Assembly (NCBI RefSeq): GCF_021555175.1
Contig: NZ_JAKGRW010000057.1
Span: 172,600-236,599, forward strand
Direction of reading: 5' to 3'
DNA: 64,000 nt
DNA from: Nocardioides alcanivorans
Lineage (GTDB): Bacteria > Actinomycetota > Actinomycetes > Propionibacteriales > Nocardioidaceae
Part shown: positions 38,690-47,246 of the stretch, in pieces
How positions within the stretch are numbered: the first letter of the stretch is position 1
Layout of the letters: each line of letters starts with the position of its first letter
Position numbers and translations under genes: made by a program
Notes under the pieces: model-generated
Databases searched by the model: none
Told to the model about the DNA's origin: nothing
What the model saw: the letters and a program-made list of their open reading frames with translations, nothing else

Positions 38690-40071
38690 GCTCCGGACTC
38701 CTCCGACAGTTGCTGGGCCAACACTTCCAGTCCGGCTGCACGCGACGCCTTCACGAGGACGACGTGGCGCGGTCCGATCTCTGCGCGCAACTTTGCCAGA
38801 GCCGACTCCCGGTCAGGCGCGGACACGACGGAACCCGTCCACGATGTGATGCTCGACGCGCCCTCGACCACGCCCGAAGCCTCGTCGCCGACAGCGATGA
38901 CGAGGTCGATACCGCGTTCGGCGGCGGCCCGGCCCACCCGGACGTGGCCGGCGTGATGGCCCGCCCCCAGCTCCCCCATCACCCCCAGCACGGCGACCGC
39001 GGGTCGGCCGCTGGCCCGGGCGATGCGTTGCAACGTCTCCAGTCCGGCGAGCGTCGACTCGGGATTGGCGTTGTAGGCGTCGTTGAGCACCACGAGACCG
39101 TCGGGGCGTTCCAACAGCTCCATCCGCCAGCGCGACTGGCTGACCGCCCCGTTGAGCGCGGTGGCCACCTGGTCGAGCTCGAGGCCGGCTGCCAGCGCCA
39201 GGGCACCGGCCGCGGCCGCATTGGCCACCTGGTGCACCCCGATCTCCTTCAGCCGGACCTCGGCGGCCTGCTCCTGCCAGTGCAACGTGGTACGGGCGCG
39301 ACCGAGGTCGTCGTACTCCGGTTCGCTCCAGGTGAGATCGGCGTCGGTGGCACCGAAACTCACCACCCGCGCGACGCGCGCGCCCTCCAGTCCCACCCGG
39401 GTACGTCGATCGGCTGCGTTCACGACGGCCGCGCCGCCGGCCGGGAGCGCGGCGAGCAGCTCGCCCTTTGCCCGGGCGGTGTCGTCGACGCTGCCGAACT
39501 CGCTGGCGTGGGCGGAGCCGACGTTGAGCACCGCGCCGAGGTGTGGTCGAGCGACACCGCACAGATGGGCGATGTGACCACTGCCGCGGGCACCCATCTC
39601 CACGACGAGGAAACGGGTGTCGGCGGCGGCGCGGAGCACCGTGAGTGGCACGCCGAGCTCGTTGTTGAAGTTGCCGGCGGTGGCGACGGTCGGGCCCGCG
39701 CTGGCGAGCACCTGGGCGAGGTAGTCCTTGGTGCCGGTCTTGCCCTGGGATCCGGTGATGCCGACGACGGTGGCGGTGAGGCGACCACGGACATGGCTGG
39801 CCAGGGCAGCCAGGGCCCGGGCCGGGTCATCGACCACCACCGTCGGGACGCCGGTGTCTCGGTTGCCCAGTACGGCGGTGGCGCCACCCTCGACCGCGCC
39901 CACCGCGTAGTCGTGACCGTCGGCCCGCTCGCCGGGAAGCGCCACGAAGAGCCCCTCCGGGGGCACCGCACGGCTGTCGATGCTGGCCGCGCCGGAGACG
40001 ACGAGCGCCGCGTCCCCCTCGACCCGACCGCCGACGACCTCCGCGATCTCTGCAAGCGTCATCGCGATCAC
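38686..40071 (-). CDS. murF: UDP-N-acetylmuramoyl-tripeptide--D-alanyl-D-alanine ligase MurF
   Basis: 461 aa, intact. The N-terminal substrate domain (LAEIAEVVGGRVEGDAALVV, SIDSRAVPPEGLFVALPGERADGHDY) is followed by the ATP loop GITGSQGKTGTKDYLAQVL, NNELGVPLTVL and LNDAYNANPES. It adds D-Ala-D-Ala to complete the pentapeptide precursor. GTG start 40071 overlaps the murE stop (GTGA); an in-frame ATG lies three codons later. Confidence 0.95.
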   Translation of the reverse strand: MIAMTLAEIAEVVGGRVEGDAALVVSGAASIDSRAVPPEGLFVALPGERADGHDYAVGAVEGGATAVLGNRDTGVPTVVVDDPARALAALASHVRGRLTATVVGITGSQGKTGTKDYLAQVLASAGPTVATAGNFNNELGVPLTVLRAAADTRFLVVEMGARGSGHIAHLCGVARPHLGAVLNVGSAHASEFGSVDDTARAKGELLAALPAGGAAVVNAADRRTRVGLEGARVARVVSFGATDADLTWSEPEYDDLGRARTTLHWQEQAAEVRLKEIGVHQVANAAAAGALALAAGLELDQVATALNGAVSQSRWRMELLERPDGLVVLNDAYNANPESTLAGLETLQRIARASGRPAVAVLGVMGELGAGHHAGHVRVGRAAAERGIDLVIAVGDEASGVVEGASSITSWTGSVVSAPDRESALAKLRAEIGPRHVVLVKASRAAGLEVLAQQLSEESGA

Positions 40072-41633
40072 CGACGTGCCTCCTCGACCAGTGCACCGGC
40101 CTCCTCGACCAGTGCACCGGCCTCCTCGACCAGTGCACCGGCCTCCTCGGCCACGACGGTGCAGTCGTCGAACGGGTGCACCACGCCGGCGACCTCCTGG
40201 CCGGTCTCGTGCCCCTTGCCGGCGACCAGCACGACGTCACCGGGACGGGCCCGGCCCAGGGCCGCGCGGATCGCGCTGCGTCGGTCTCCGATCTCGAGGA
40301 CCTCGGCGGGGCCGGCACACCCGGCGAGCACAGCTGCACGGATGGCAGCCGGATCCTCCGAGCGGGGGTTGTCATCGGTGACGATCACCAGATCGGAGAG
40401 ACGAGCCGCGATCTCGCCCATCACCGGACGTTTCCCGGTGTCACGATCTCCTCCGGCGCCGATGACGCAGATCAGTCGGCCATCGGTCAGCGGACGCAGC
40501 GTGCTCAGCGCGGCCTCGACCGCGTCGGGTTTGTGGGCGTAGTCGACGACGGTCTCGAAACCTAGCCCCGTCTCCACCCGCTCCAGGCGACCGGGCACCC
40601 CAGCACCGGAGACCAGCGCCGCAGCCAGCCGGGGCAGGTCGTGGCCCGAGAGGGAGCCGGCGGCGAGCGCCGCCAAGCCGTTGGCCACGTTGAACTCGCC
40701 CGCGATCGGCACCCCCGTGGCCACCGCGTCGTCACCGTGCACCACGTCGAAGGCCGAACCCCGTGCCGTGGCAACCACCGCATGTGCACTCCAGTCGGCA
40801 CCGGAATCGTGGACGGAGAAGGTCTCGGTCGGCACCTGCGCGTGCGCCACCAGGCGGCGGCCGTGCTCGTCGTCCCTGCTGACGACGGCCCGCTTGCACC
40901 GTCGTGCCGTGAAGAGGGAGGCCTTGACCTGGAAGTACTCCTCGAGATCGGCGTGGAAGTCGAGGTGGTCACGGCCCAGGTTGGTGAAGACCGCGACGTC
41001 GAAGACGATCCCGTCGACGCGACCCATCGCCAACGCGTGGCTGGAGACCTCCATCGCGCACGTCTCGACGCCGGCCTCGACCATGCGGGCGAAGAGCGCC
41101 TGCAGGTCCGGCGCCTCGGGGGTCGTCAACCTCGTGGGCACCTCGTCGCCGAGGATCCTGGTGCCGATGGTCCCGATGACGGCCGAGGGCACGTCGGCAC
41201 CGGTCAGGGCGAGGTCGACCAGTCGGGTGACGGTCGTCTTGCCCTGGGTTCCGGTCACCCCGATCATCCGCAGCGACCGGGTGGGATGGCCGTAGACATG
41301 GGCGGAGACAGCCCCCAGGACGGTGCGCGGCGACTCGACGACGAGCGTGGGGACCCCCGCATCGGCGACGATCTCGGCGCCGGCAGCGTCGGTCAGCACC
41401 GCCACGGCGCCGGACGCCACGGCCGCACCGGCGAAGCTGGCTCCGTGGACGCGGGCGCCCGGGAGGGCGGCGTACAGGTCGCCGGGCAGCACCCGGTCGG
41501 TGCTCAGGGTGACACCGGTGACCTCGGTGGCGTCGTCGGACTCGGGGAGCCCGAGCAGGGCGGCCAACTCACGCAGTGGGGTACGGCGGCTCTCGGCCGG
41601 CCTCGTCCGTCGAACTTCCGCTTCGGTCACCAC
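40068..41633 (-). CDS. murE: UDP-MurNAc-tripeptide synthetase MurE with repetitive C-terminal tail
   Basis: 521 aa. Mur ligase motifs are intact: GVTGTQGKTTVTRLV, TTPEAPDLQ, MEVSSHALAMGRVDG, and DDNPRSEDPAAIR. The DNPR motif marks a diaminopimelate-adding MurE; whether the isomer is meso- or LL-DAP cannot be told from sequence, though Nocardioides-type walls hold LL-DAP. The protein ends with three heptad-like EEAGALV units and EEARR, encoded by a 21-bp tandem repeat (40079-40152) absent from ordinary MurE. The stop overlaps murF. Confidence 0.94.
   Translation of the reverse strand: MVTEAEVRRTRPAESRRTPLRELAALLGLPESDDATEVTGVTLSTDRVLPGDLYAALPGARVHGASFAGAAVASGAVAVLTDAAGAEIVADAGVPTLVVESPRTVLGAVSAHVYGHPTRSLRMIGVTGTQGKTTVTRLVDLALTGADVPSAVIGTIGTRILGDEVPTRLTTPEAPDLQALFARMVEAGVETCAMEVSSHALAMGRVDGIVFDVAVFTNLGRDHLDFHADLEEYFQVKASLFTARRCKRAVVSRDDEHGRRLVAHAQVPTETFSVHDSGADWSAHAVVATARGSAFDVVHGDDAVATGVPIAGEFNVANGLAALAAGSLSGHDLPRLAAALVSGAGVPGRLERVETGLGFETVVDYAHKPDAVEAALSTLRPLTDGRLICVIGAGGDRDTGKRPVMGEIAARLSDLVIVTDDNPRSEDPAAIRAAVLAGCAGPAEVLEIGDRRSAIRAALGRARPGDVVLVAGKGHETGQEVAGVVHPFDDCTVVAEEAGALVEEAGALVEEAGALVEEARR
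40079..40152. repeat. 21-bp tandem repeat inside the 3' end of murE
   Basis: Three identical 21-bp units at 40079-40099, 40100-40120 and 40121-40141, then a partial fourth to 40152. Being in phase with the codons, they add seven residues each (EEAGALV) to the MurE tail. The repeat ends just before the murE/murF overlap. Confidence 0.93.
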
Positions 41634-41679
41634 CTGAGGCTACCCAAGGAGTGCCTCAGCTCGACCACGACGGGCGCCG

Positions 41680-43435
41680 TCACCATTCGACGGGAAGGGT
41701 GCTCGGCGTGGTGCCGGTGCTGGGCACGCCGTACTTGTTGAGCAGGTAGGTCATCACCTTGGCGAAGACGGGGCCGGCGGCGCCACCGCCGCCCTGGCCG
41801 TTCTGCGGGTCCTGGATGACCACGTAGACCGTGAACCTCGGGTCGTCGGCCGGAGCGAACCCGGCGAACGAGACGGTGAAGCTGCCGTCGTAGCGGCCGT
41901 CGACGACGCGCTGGGCGGTGCCGGTCTTGCCGGCGACCCGGTAGCCGGGGATCGCCGCCATCGGGGAGACCCCGTCGGGCTGGGCCACCAGCTCCATCAT
42001 CTCGGCGGTGTCCTTCGCCGCGCGCTCGCTGACCACGCGACGGGTCTCGGTGTGGTCGGTGCCGACCTCGAGCCCGGTGTCGGTGGTGGTCGAGCCCTTG
42101 ACCAGGCTCAGGTCCACGTGCACGCCGCCGTTGGCGATCGTGTTGATCGCTGCCGTCATCTGGAGCGCGTTGACGCTGAGGCCCTGCCCGAAGGCGATGG
42201 TGTCGCGGGCGCCGTCGCTCCACTGGCCCTGGGGAAGGATCCCGGCGGTCTCGCCGCGCACGCCCACGTTGGTGCGCTGACCGAGTCCGAAGTCGGCCAA
42301 GTAGTCGGCCAGCTTCTGCTTGTCGGACTGGCGGGCCGCGATGACGGTGCCGATGTTGGACGACTTCGCCAGCACCCCGGCGGCCGTCAGGCGGATCGTG
42401 TCGTGGTCCCAGTGGTCACCGATCGGCTTGGCCCCTGCTCGCTCCAGCTCGGAGGGCACCGTGATCCGGGTGCGGGGGTGATCAGTTCCTGGTCGAGCAA
42501 CGCCGCGAAGGTGAGCGCCTTCTCGACCGAGCCCGGCTCGTAGGGCTCGGAGACGGCGCGGGAGCCGAGATCGTCATCGCTCGCAGCCGTACCGAGCGGG
42601 TCGTTCGAGTCGTACGTCGGGTAGTCCGCCAGCGCCAGGAGCTCGCCGGAAGCGGTGTCCGCGACGATGACCGTGCCGGACTCCCCACCGACCCGCTCCA
42701 CCGCGTTGCGCAGCGCCCGCTGCGCATACCACTGCACGTCGCGGTCGATGGTCAGCTGGAGGTCCTCGCCGTCCTGTGCTTTGACGGTGGTGTTCTCCCC
42801 AGGGGGATCCGGTTGCCTCCACCCACCTGGTAGCGGGCTTCGCCGTCGACTCCGGCGAGTTGCGCGTCGAAGGTGCGCTCGAGGCCGCCCAACGGCTCGT
42901 CCTCGCCGAGGAAACCGACCAGGTTGGCCGCGATGTCCTTGGCCGGATAGCCGCGGATCGGGTCACGCCGGGTGGTCACACCCTTGTAGCCCTGCTCCAC
43001 CAACGTCTCGACGACCGCCGTGGCCTTCGTCGCCGGAAGCCGACGGGCCAGGTACTGGAAGCGGGAGTCCTCGCGACGCAGGCGCTCGAGGGTCTCGAAG
43101 TAGTCCAGGCCGAGCTCGTCGGACAGGATCGTCGCGATCTCGGGCGCGTCCTTCTTCGTCATCTGGGGGTCGGCCACCACCATGACGCCGCTGACCGACG
43201 TCGCCAGCTCGGTGCCGGTGCGGTCGAGGATCGCGCCTCGGGCTGCGGGCAGCTCGACGCGCACGGTGCCCTCCTTCGCGGCCATCGCCGCGATGGAGCC
43301 AGGGTCGATCACCTGCAGCTGGACGAGCCGCGCCGCGAAGAACGAGAGCACCATCGCGATGACGATGAACCCCAGCCGGAGCCGCAGGTGCGCCTTGCCG
43401 CGTGTCCCTCCGAGGGAGGACTGGCGTGAGGTCAA
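41680..43435 (-). CDS. ftsI: Septal transpeptidase, class B PBP FtsI/PBP3 (two frame breaks)
   Basis: 585 aa after repair. One N-terminal membrane helix (~20-42), a dimerisation domain (ARGAILDRTGTELATS, YPAKDIAANLVGFLGEDE), then the transpeptidase with SVEK (YEPGSVEK), SSN (AKSSNIG) and KTG (AGKTGTAQ). It cross-links septal peptidoglycan with FtsW. Breaks lie in the CCCC run at 42797-42800 and the G run at 42474-42478; added bases restore IPLGENTTVKAQDG and ITPRTRITVPSEL. The TTG start at 43435 overlaps the ftsL stop (TTGA). Confidence 0.94.
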
Positions 43436-44028
43436 CGGTTGCTCCGGTCGGCCGGGGACTCTGCTTGCTCCCCATTCCTACCCGTCCCGGACTCCCGATC
43501 CGACGAGGCTGCACCCGTGTCGCGGTTGCGCCGGTTGTTGTCCGCATCTCGCCACTTGATCCTCTTGGGCGGGTTGAGCACGTCCGGCTTGTCCGGCGCC
43601 CTGGCCTTGATGGACAGCTTGTTGTCGGCAGTGGCCGGCAGCGCACCCGAAGCGATGACCTTGCCCTGGGCGAGATCGACGTAGTCGGCCACGTTGGCCT
43701 CGACCATGCCCAGGTCCTGGGCACGTTCGGCCACGGCCTGCGGGTCATTGAGCTTGGCCAGGTCGAGCTCCAGCCCTTCACGCTGGGCAGTGAGGGCTTG
43801 CGCCTCCTTCTCGAGCGCGGTGGCACGGAAGGAGTTCTGCTGCATCGTGGTGTTGAGCATGAGCAGGCCGATGACGCCGGCCACCAGCAGCAGACTGACG
43901 AAGACCACGAACGGGACGCCGTTGCCGGGCCGGTCGCGGCGTGGAACGACGGTGAGGCGGGCACGTTGGACCGCCTGCTCAGCAATACGAGGCAGCCTGC
44001 TCCGGACGGTTGCGGCCCGCTCACTCAT
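43432..44028 (-). CDS. ftsL: FtsL-like septum formation initiator
   Basis: 198 aa. A basic N-terminus (~1-36), one membrane helix (~38-58: VPFVVFVSLLLVAGVIGLLML) and a coiled coil (~65-100: TALEKEAQALTAQREGLELDLAKLNDPQAVAERAQDLGM) have the bitopic FtsL/DivIC layout; the C-terminal ~80 residues are polar and disordered. Position between rsmH and ftsI is that of ftsL. It bridges FtsQ and FtsB/FtsI/FtsW. ATG 44028 is preceded by GGGAGGGA at good spacing and overlaps the stop of a small upstream frame. Its 5' end is part of a duplicated block. Confidence 0.88.
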   Translation of the reverse strand: MSERAATVRSRLPRIAEQAVQRARLTVVPRRDRPGNGVPFVVFVSLLLVAGVIGLLMLNTTMQQNSFRATALEKEAQALTAQREGLELDLAKLNDPQAVAERAQDLGMVEANVADYVDLAQGKVIASGALPATADNKLSIKARAPDKPDVLNPPKRIKWRDADNNRRNRDTGAASSDRESGTGRNGEQAESPADRSNR

Positions 44029-44138
44029 GCGCGTCCCTCCCCGTGCTCACTCCGGTTGCTCCGCAGGCTCCGCGCCCTACGCTGCGCGCGCCTCGGCGCA
44101 CATGAACTCCGAACGGTTCGCTCGCTCCACTCACTCAC
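44025..44138 (-). CDS. Mini-ORF between rsmH and ftsL (37 aa), duplicated junction
   Basis: GTG 44138 to TGA 44025-44027, the stop overlapping the ftsL ATG (ATGA). It encodes a peptide starting VSEWSERTVRSS and ending SEHGEGRA, basic and Arg-rich in the middle. The start resembles the start of FtsL (MSERAATVRSR) and the end resembles the end of RsmH (TSKEGRA). I read it as a by-product of tandem duplication that keeps translation coupled; whether the peptide is made or useful is unknown. Confidence 0.35.
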   Translation of the reverse strand: MSEWSERTVRSSCAPRRAQRRARSLRSNRSEHGEGRA

Positions 44139-44191
44139 GCGCGTCCCTCCCCGTGCTCACTCCGAACGGTTCGCTCGCTCCACTCACTCAC
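44135..44191 (-). CDS. Mini-ORF after rsmH (18 aa), duplicated junction
   Basis: GTG 44191 overlaps the rsmH TGA (GTGA); it reads VSEWSERTVRS then EHGEGRA to a TGA at 44135-44137, which overlaps the GTG of the next mini-ORF. It is the second copy of the junction duplication. Same caveat: likely a coupling relic, not a proven peptide. Confidence 0.35.
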   Translation of the reverse strand: MSEWSERTVRSEHGEGRA

Positions 44192-45162
44192 GCGCGCCCC
44201 TCCTTGCTCGTCTCGCCTGCGTGGACGCGCTCGACGGCCCGGAGTCGGACCGACGCGGCGCGGGGATTGATGTCCGTCTCGTCGTCAGTGGCCTGCTCGG
44301 CGCCGCGGATGACCGCCTTGAACCTGGGCTCCATCCCCTCCGGGACGAAGGGCATGTCCGGCGGCACCTCGCTGCGGGTGACCGCGGTGAAGGCCTGCTT
44401 GACCAGCCGGTCCTCCAAGGACTGGTAGGACTCCACGACCACCCGGCCACCGACGACCACCGCGTCGAGCGCAGCGGGGATCGCCCGCTCCAGCACCCGA
44501 AGCTCGTCGTTCACCTCGATCCGCAGGGCCTGGAAGGTCCGCTTGGCCGGGTGTCCTCCGGTCCGTCGCGCGGGCGCGGGGATGGCGTCGTACAAGAGCT
44601 CCACCAACCGGCCCGACGTGGTGAACGGTTCGACCTGACGCGCCCGCTCGACGTGCTCGGCGATACGGCGAGCGAACTTCTCCTCGCCGTAGACCCGGAG
44701 GATCCGGGTGAGCTCACCGACCGAAGCCTCGTTGAGCACGTCCGCCGCGGTGCGTCCGCGGGAGTCGTCCATCCGCATGTCGAGCGGTGCGTCCTTGGCG
44801 TAGGCGAAGCCACGCTCGGCCTCGTCGAGCTGCATCGAGGAGACGCCGAGATCGAAGAAGATGCCGTGGACACCGGGGATGCCGAGATTGCCGAGCACCT
44901 CACCGATCTCGTCGTAGACCGCGTGCACGAGGGTGGCGCGTTCGCCGAACGGGGCCAACCGTTGCCGACTGAGCTCCAGCGCGTGCAAGTCGCGGTCGAT
45001 GCCGACCAGCCGGCACTCGGGGAACGCCTGGAGCAACGCCTCGCTGTGGCCGCCCAGACCGAGGGTGCAGTCGACGACGACGGCACCGGGGGTGGCCAGG
45101 GTGGGCTCGAGCAGCGCGACGACCCGGTCAAGCATGACGGGGACGTGGCGGGGAGAGGTCAT
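44188..45162 (-). CDS. rsmH: 16S rRNA (cytosine-1402-N4)-methyltransferase RsmH
   Basis: 324 aa. Starts SPRHVPVMLDRVVALLEP; the SAM loop is VVDCTLGLGGHSEALL, then GIDRDLHALELS, FFDLGVSSMQLDEAERGFAYAKDAPLDMRMD, and HPAKRTFQALRIEVNDEL, all RsmH signatures. It methylates N4 of C1402 near the P site. It ends TSKEGRA, whose codons are part of the duplicated junction with ftsL. Confidence 0.96.
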   Translation of the reverse strand: MTSPRHVPVMLDRVVALLEPTLATPGAVVVDCTLGLGGHSEALLQAFPECRLVGIDRDLHALELSRQRLAPFGERATLVHAVYDEIGEVLGNLGIPGVHGIFFDLGVSSMQLDEAERGFAYAKDAPLDMRMDDSRGRTAADVLNEASVGELTRILRVYGEEKFARRIAEHVERARQVEPFTTSGRLVELLYDAIPAPARRTGGHPAKRTFQALRIEVNDELRVLERAIPAALDAVVVGGRVVVESYQSLEDRLVKQAFTAVTRSEVPPDMPFVPEGMEPRFKAVIRGAEQATDDETDINPRAASVRLRAVERVHAGETSKEGRA

Positions 45163-45421
45163 GCCGATCAGTCCCGACGTCCCTGGTGGTGGGCGCGTCG
45201 AGTCGTCGGTGGTGTGCCGACGTACTGCTTCATGTGATGACCCCTGGCGTTGTTGGTGGTGGGCGGTTCACCTCGCCAGGTCCCTGCCCGCTCCCCTTGG
45301 GAAGCCCGTCGTCTGGAACCGGGGAAGGTGCCCCAGAAGGCGGGTGTGGGAGCGGGCGCGAGACCTCGCGTTGTGAACCAGTTGTGGAGTTGTGGCGCAG
45401 AGCGGCTCAGACGTGGTGCAT
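45163..45421. other. Gap between rsmH and mraZ
   Basis: No gene is visible in these 259 bases. A 10-bp inverted repeat (about 45286-45295 with 45348-45357) is spaced by some 50 bases, and a GGTGGTGGGCG phrase occurs twice. The region lies in the leader of rsmH within the mraZ transcript. Confidence 0.4.
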
Positions 45422-45850
45422 TCAGAAGCCGGGGAACACTTCGTCACTGATCTCGGAGAACTTGGACTCCTGCTCCTCGGAGTAGCTCCGCCAAGCAGTC
45501 GGGTCCCAGATCTCCAGTCGGTTCATCGCGCCGATCACCATCACCTCGCGGTTGATCGAGGCGTACTCCCGCAGCACCTGCGGGAGGGTGATCCGCCCCT
45601 GCTTGTCCGGGGTCTCCTGGGAGGCCGCGGAGAAGAGCATGCGGACGTAGTCACGCGCACCCCGGTTGGTGACCGGGGCTTCCTTGAGTCGCTCGGTGAG
45701 GGTCGCGAAGTCGTCGAGGGACCAGACGGTGAGGCACCGCTCCTGCCCCCTTGTGACCACGAGGCCCTCCTTGAGTTCGTCCCTGAATTTCGCCGGGAGG
45801 AAGAGACGACCTTTGTCGTCGAGCTTCGGGGTGAAGGTGCCGAAAAACAT
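45422..45850 (-). CDS. mraZ: Transcriptional regulator MraZ
   Basis: 142 aa with two SpoVT/AbrB-like halves: FFGTFTPKLDDKGRLFLPAKFRDEL (N-terminal) and SQETPDKQGRITLPQVLREYASI (C-terminal), each with the DxxGR signature. MraZ is the DNA-binding first gene of the division cluster and represses its own promoter. The array of GTGG-type repeats directly upstream (45876-45914) is its predicted operator. Confidence 0.96.
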   Translation of the reverse strand: MFFGTFTPKLDDKGRLFLPAKFRDELKEGLVVTRGQERCLTVWSLDDFATLTERLKEAPVTNRGARDYVRMLFSAASQETPDKQGRITLPQVLREYASINREVMVIGAMNRLEIWDPTAWRSYSEEQESKFSEISDEVFPGF

Positions 45851-45875
45851 CGGTCACCATCCCTTCAGCGCCAGT

Positions 45876-45920
45876 CTTCCTCCACTTCCCCCACTTTACG
45901 CCACTTTCCCCCACCGTCAA
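45876..45920 (-). promoter_or_regulatory. mraZ promoter overlapped by an MraZ box array
   Basis: Four GTGG-type repeats read on the minus strand, starting at 45914, 45904, 45894 and 45885 (spacing 10, 10, 9). They match the spaced TGGG-type boxes bound by MraZ. They cover a promoter: TTGACG (45915-45920), 16-base spacer, TAAAGT (45893-45898). Bound MraZ would block RNA polymerase. The spacing of 9 next to a five-G run may reflect a lost base. Confidence 0.8.
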
Positions 45921-46274
45921 CCATGCGGAGCGTGTCGGGAGCGCAGTTTCGCGCCCTCCACGGAGCGCGTCGCAGGTCGAACCCGACCGGCCACAGGCGG
46001 CAGATCACGCTCAGCGACGGCGTACGAGCGGGGGTGGAGGGGCGTGGTGGGGCGAAGTGGAGCAAGGAGTGGGGAACAGAGGCTTCGAACCGTCGCCCTG
46101 TTGCCCTTGGCGGAGCAGTGGGGAGCCGTGGTGGAGATCGGCGGGGTGCATCCTCTGCGCGGCGGCCGCGAGAAGGCGCAGGCGCCCGTGGGAGAAATCG
46201 ACGGCAGCGGGGGACGCAGGCGACCAGTTGCGCCGTACGGTTGACTGATCCCAAGCACGGCGAGTGGAGGACAT
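45921..46274. other. Divergent gap between mraZ and the moxR-type gene
   Basis: About 350 bases without a convincing gene. A plus-strand stretch at 46034-46072 holds five GTGG phrases, some spaced by ten, loosely like the MraZ array on the other side. The moxR-type gene has GGAGG just before its GTG. I see no clear promoter. Confidence 0.4.
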
Positions 46275-47235
46275 GTGGCAGCGGTGGCAGGCGACCTGGA
46301 TGCGGTGGTGCGCGTCGCGAACCGGATCCGCACCAACATCGAGACGGTCATCGAGGGCAAGACCGAGGTCGTCCGGACGGCAGTCGCGGTCATGCTCGCG
46401 GAAGGACACCTCCTGATCGAGGACGTGCCCGGCGTCGGCAAGACGATGCTGAGCAAGGCACTCGCCCGTTCCATCGACGCCTCGGTGCGCCGAATCCAGT
46501 TCACCCCCGACCTGCTGCCGTCCGACGTGACCGGCGTGAGCGTCTACAACCAGGAGACGCGCCAGTTCGAGTTCCGCCCCGGGGGATCTTCGCCAACATC
46601 GTGGTCGGCGACGAGATCAACCGGGCCTCCCCAAGACCCAGTCCGCACTGTTGGAGTGCATGGAGGAGCAGCAGGTCACGGTCGACAATGCGACCTACCC
46701 CTTGGCGACGCCCTTCATGGTGATCGCCACCCAGAACCCGATCGAGATGGAGGGCACCTACGCGCTCCCCGAGGCCCAGCGTGATCGCTTCATGGCCCGC
46801 GTGTCGATGGGCTACCCCGTGGCCACTGCCGAGATCGCCATGCTCAAGAACCGGGCCGACCGCTCCCCTCTCGACGACCTCGAGTCGGTCACCGACACCG
46901 CCGAGATGAGCAAGCTGATCAGCTCCGTGCAGTCGGTGCACACCGCTGACGCGGTGCTCCGCTTCGCGGTGTCCATCACGACAGCCACCCGCAGTACACC
47001 CGAGCTCAGCCTGGGTGCCTCGCCCCGCGCCACGTTGCACATCGTCCGGGCGGCCAAGGCGAGTGCGGCGCTGAGCGGTCGTGACTACGTGATTCCGGAC
47101 GACCTCGTCGCCATGGCTCACCCGGTGCTCGCCCACCGCCTGGTGCCCAGCGTCGAAGCCGCGATGTCGGGACGCAACGCCGATGCGATCCTCAAGGGCT
47201 TGATCGCCGCCGTGCCCGTGCCCACTCCCTCCTGA
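46275..47235 (+). CDS. MoxR-family AAA+ ATPase (two frame breaks)
   Basis: 320 aa after repair. Walker A is EDVPGVGKTMLSKALA (~45), Walker B with sensor is VVGDEINRASPKTQSALLECMEE, then VIATQNPIEMEGTYALPEAQRDRFM. MoxR ATPases act as chaperones, usually for the DUF58 partner encoded next. Breaks lie in the G run at 46581-46585 and the CCCC run at 46629-46632; one base in each restores FRPGGIFANIVVGDE and INRASPKTQ. GTG start with GGAGG upstream. Operon with the DUF58 and TgpA genes (11-bp gap). Confidence 0.92.
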
Positions 47236-47246
47236 GCCGGCTTGAC

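Larger units (their letters stand above)
44021..44211. repeat. Duplicated rsmH/ftsL junction, 53-bp period
   Basis: A 53-bp unit at 44106-44158 repeats from 44159, identical over the first 38 bases and then diverging into the rsmH end. A further partial copy (44021-44053) matches 44131-44163 with one mismatch in 33. Each copy brings a ribosome binding site (GGGAGGGA type) and a start codon followed by AGTGAG on the minus strand, as at the start of ftsL. Confidence 0.85.

Noticed and set aside
40079..40152. CRISPR-like array (also at 8680-8742)
   Set aside because: The units are directly adjacent with no spacers, and no cas gene is present.
38680..40542. Very long plus-strand open frame opposite murF/murE
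   Set aside because: It is a mirror of high-GC coding on the other strand; murF and murE have complete family motifs and the mirror frame has none. The same applies to plus-strand frames opposite dnaE (21040-22878) and ftsZ (29582-31390).
45286..45357. Regulatory RNA in the rsmH leader
   Set aside because: Only a 10-bp inverted repeat with a long loop is visible; no known motif.
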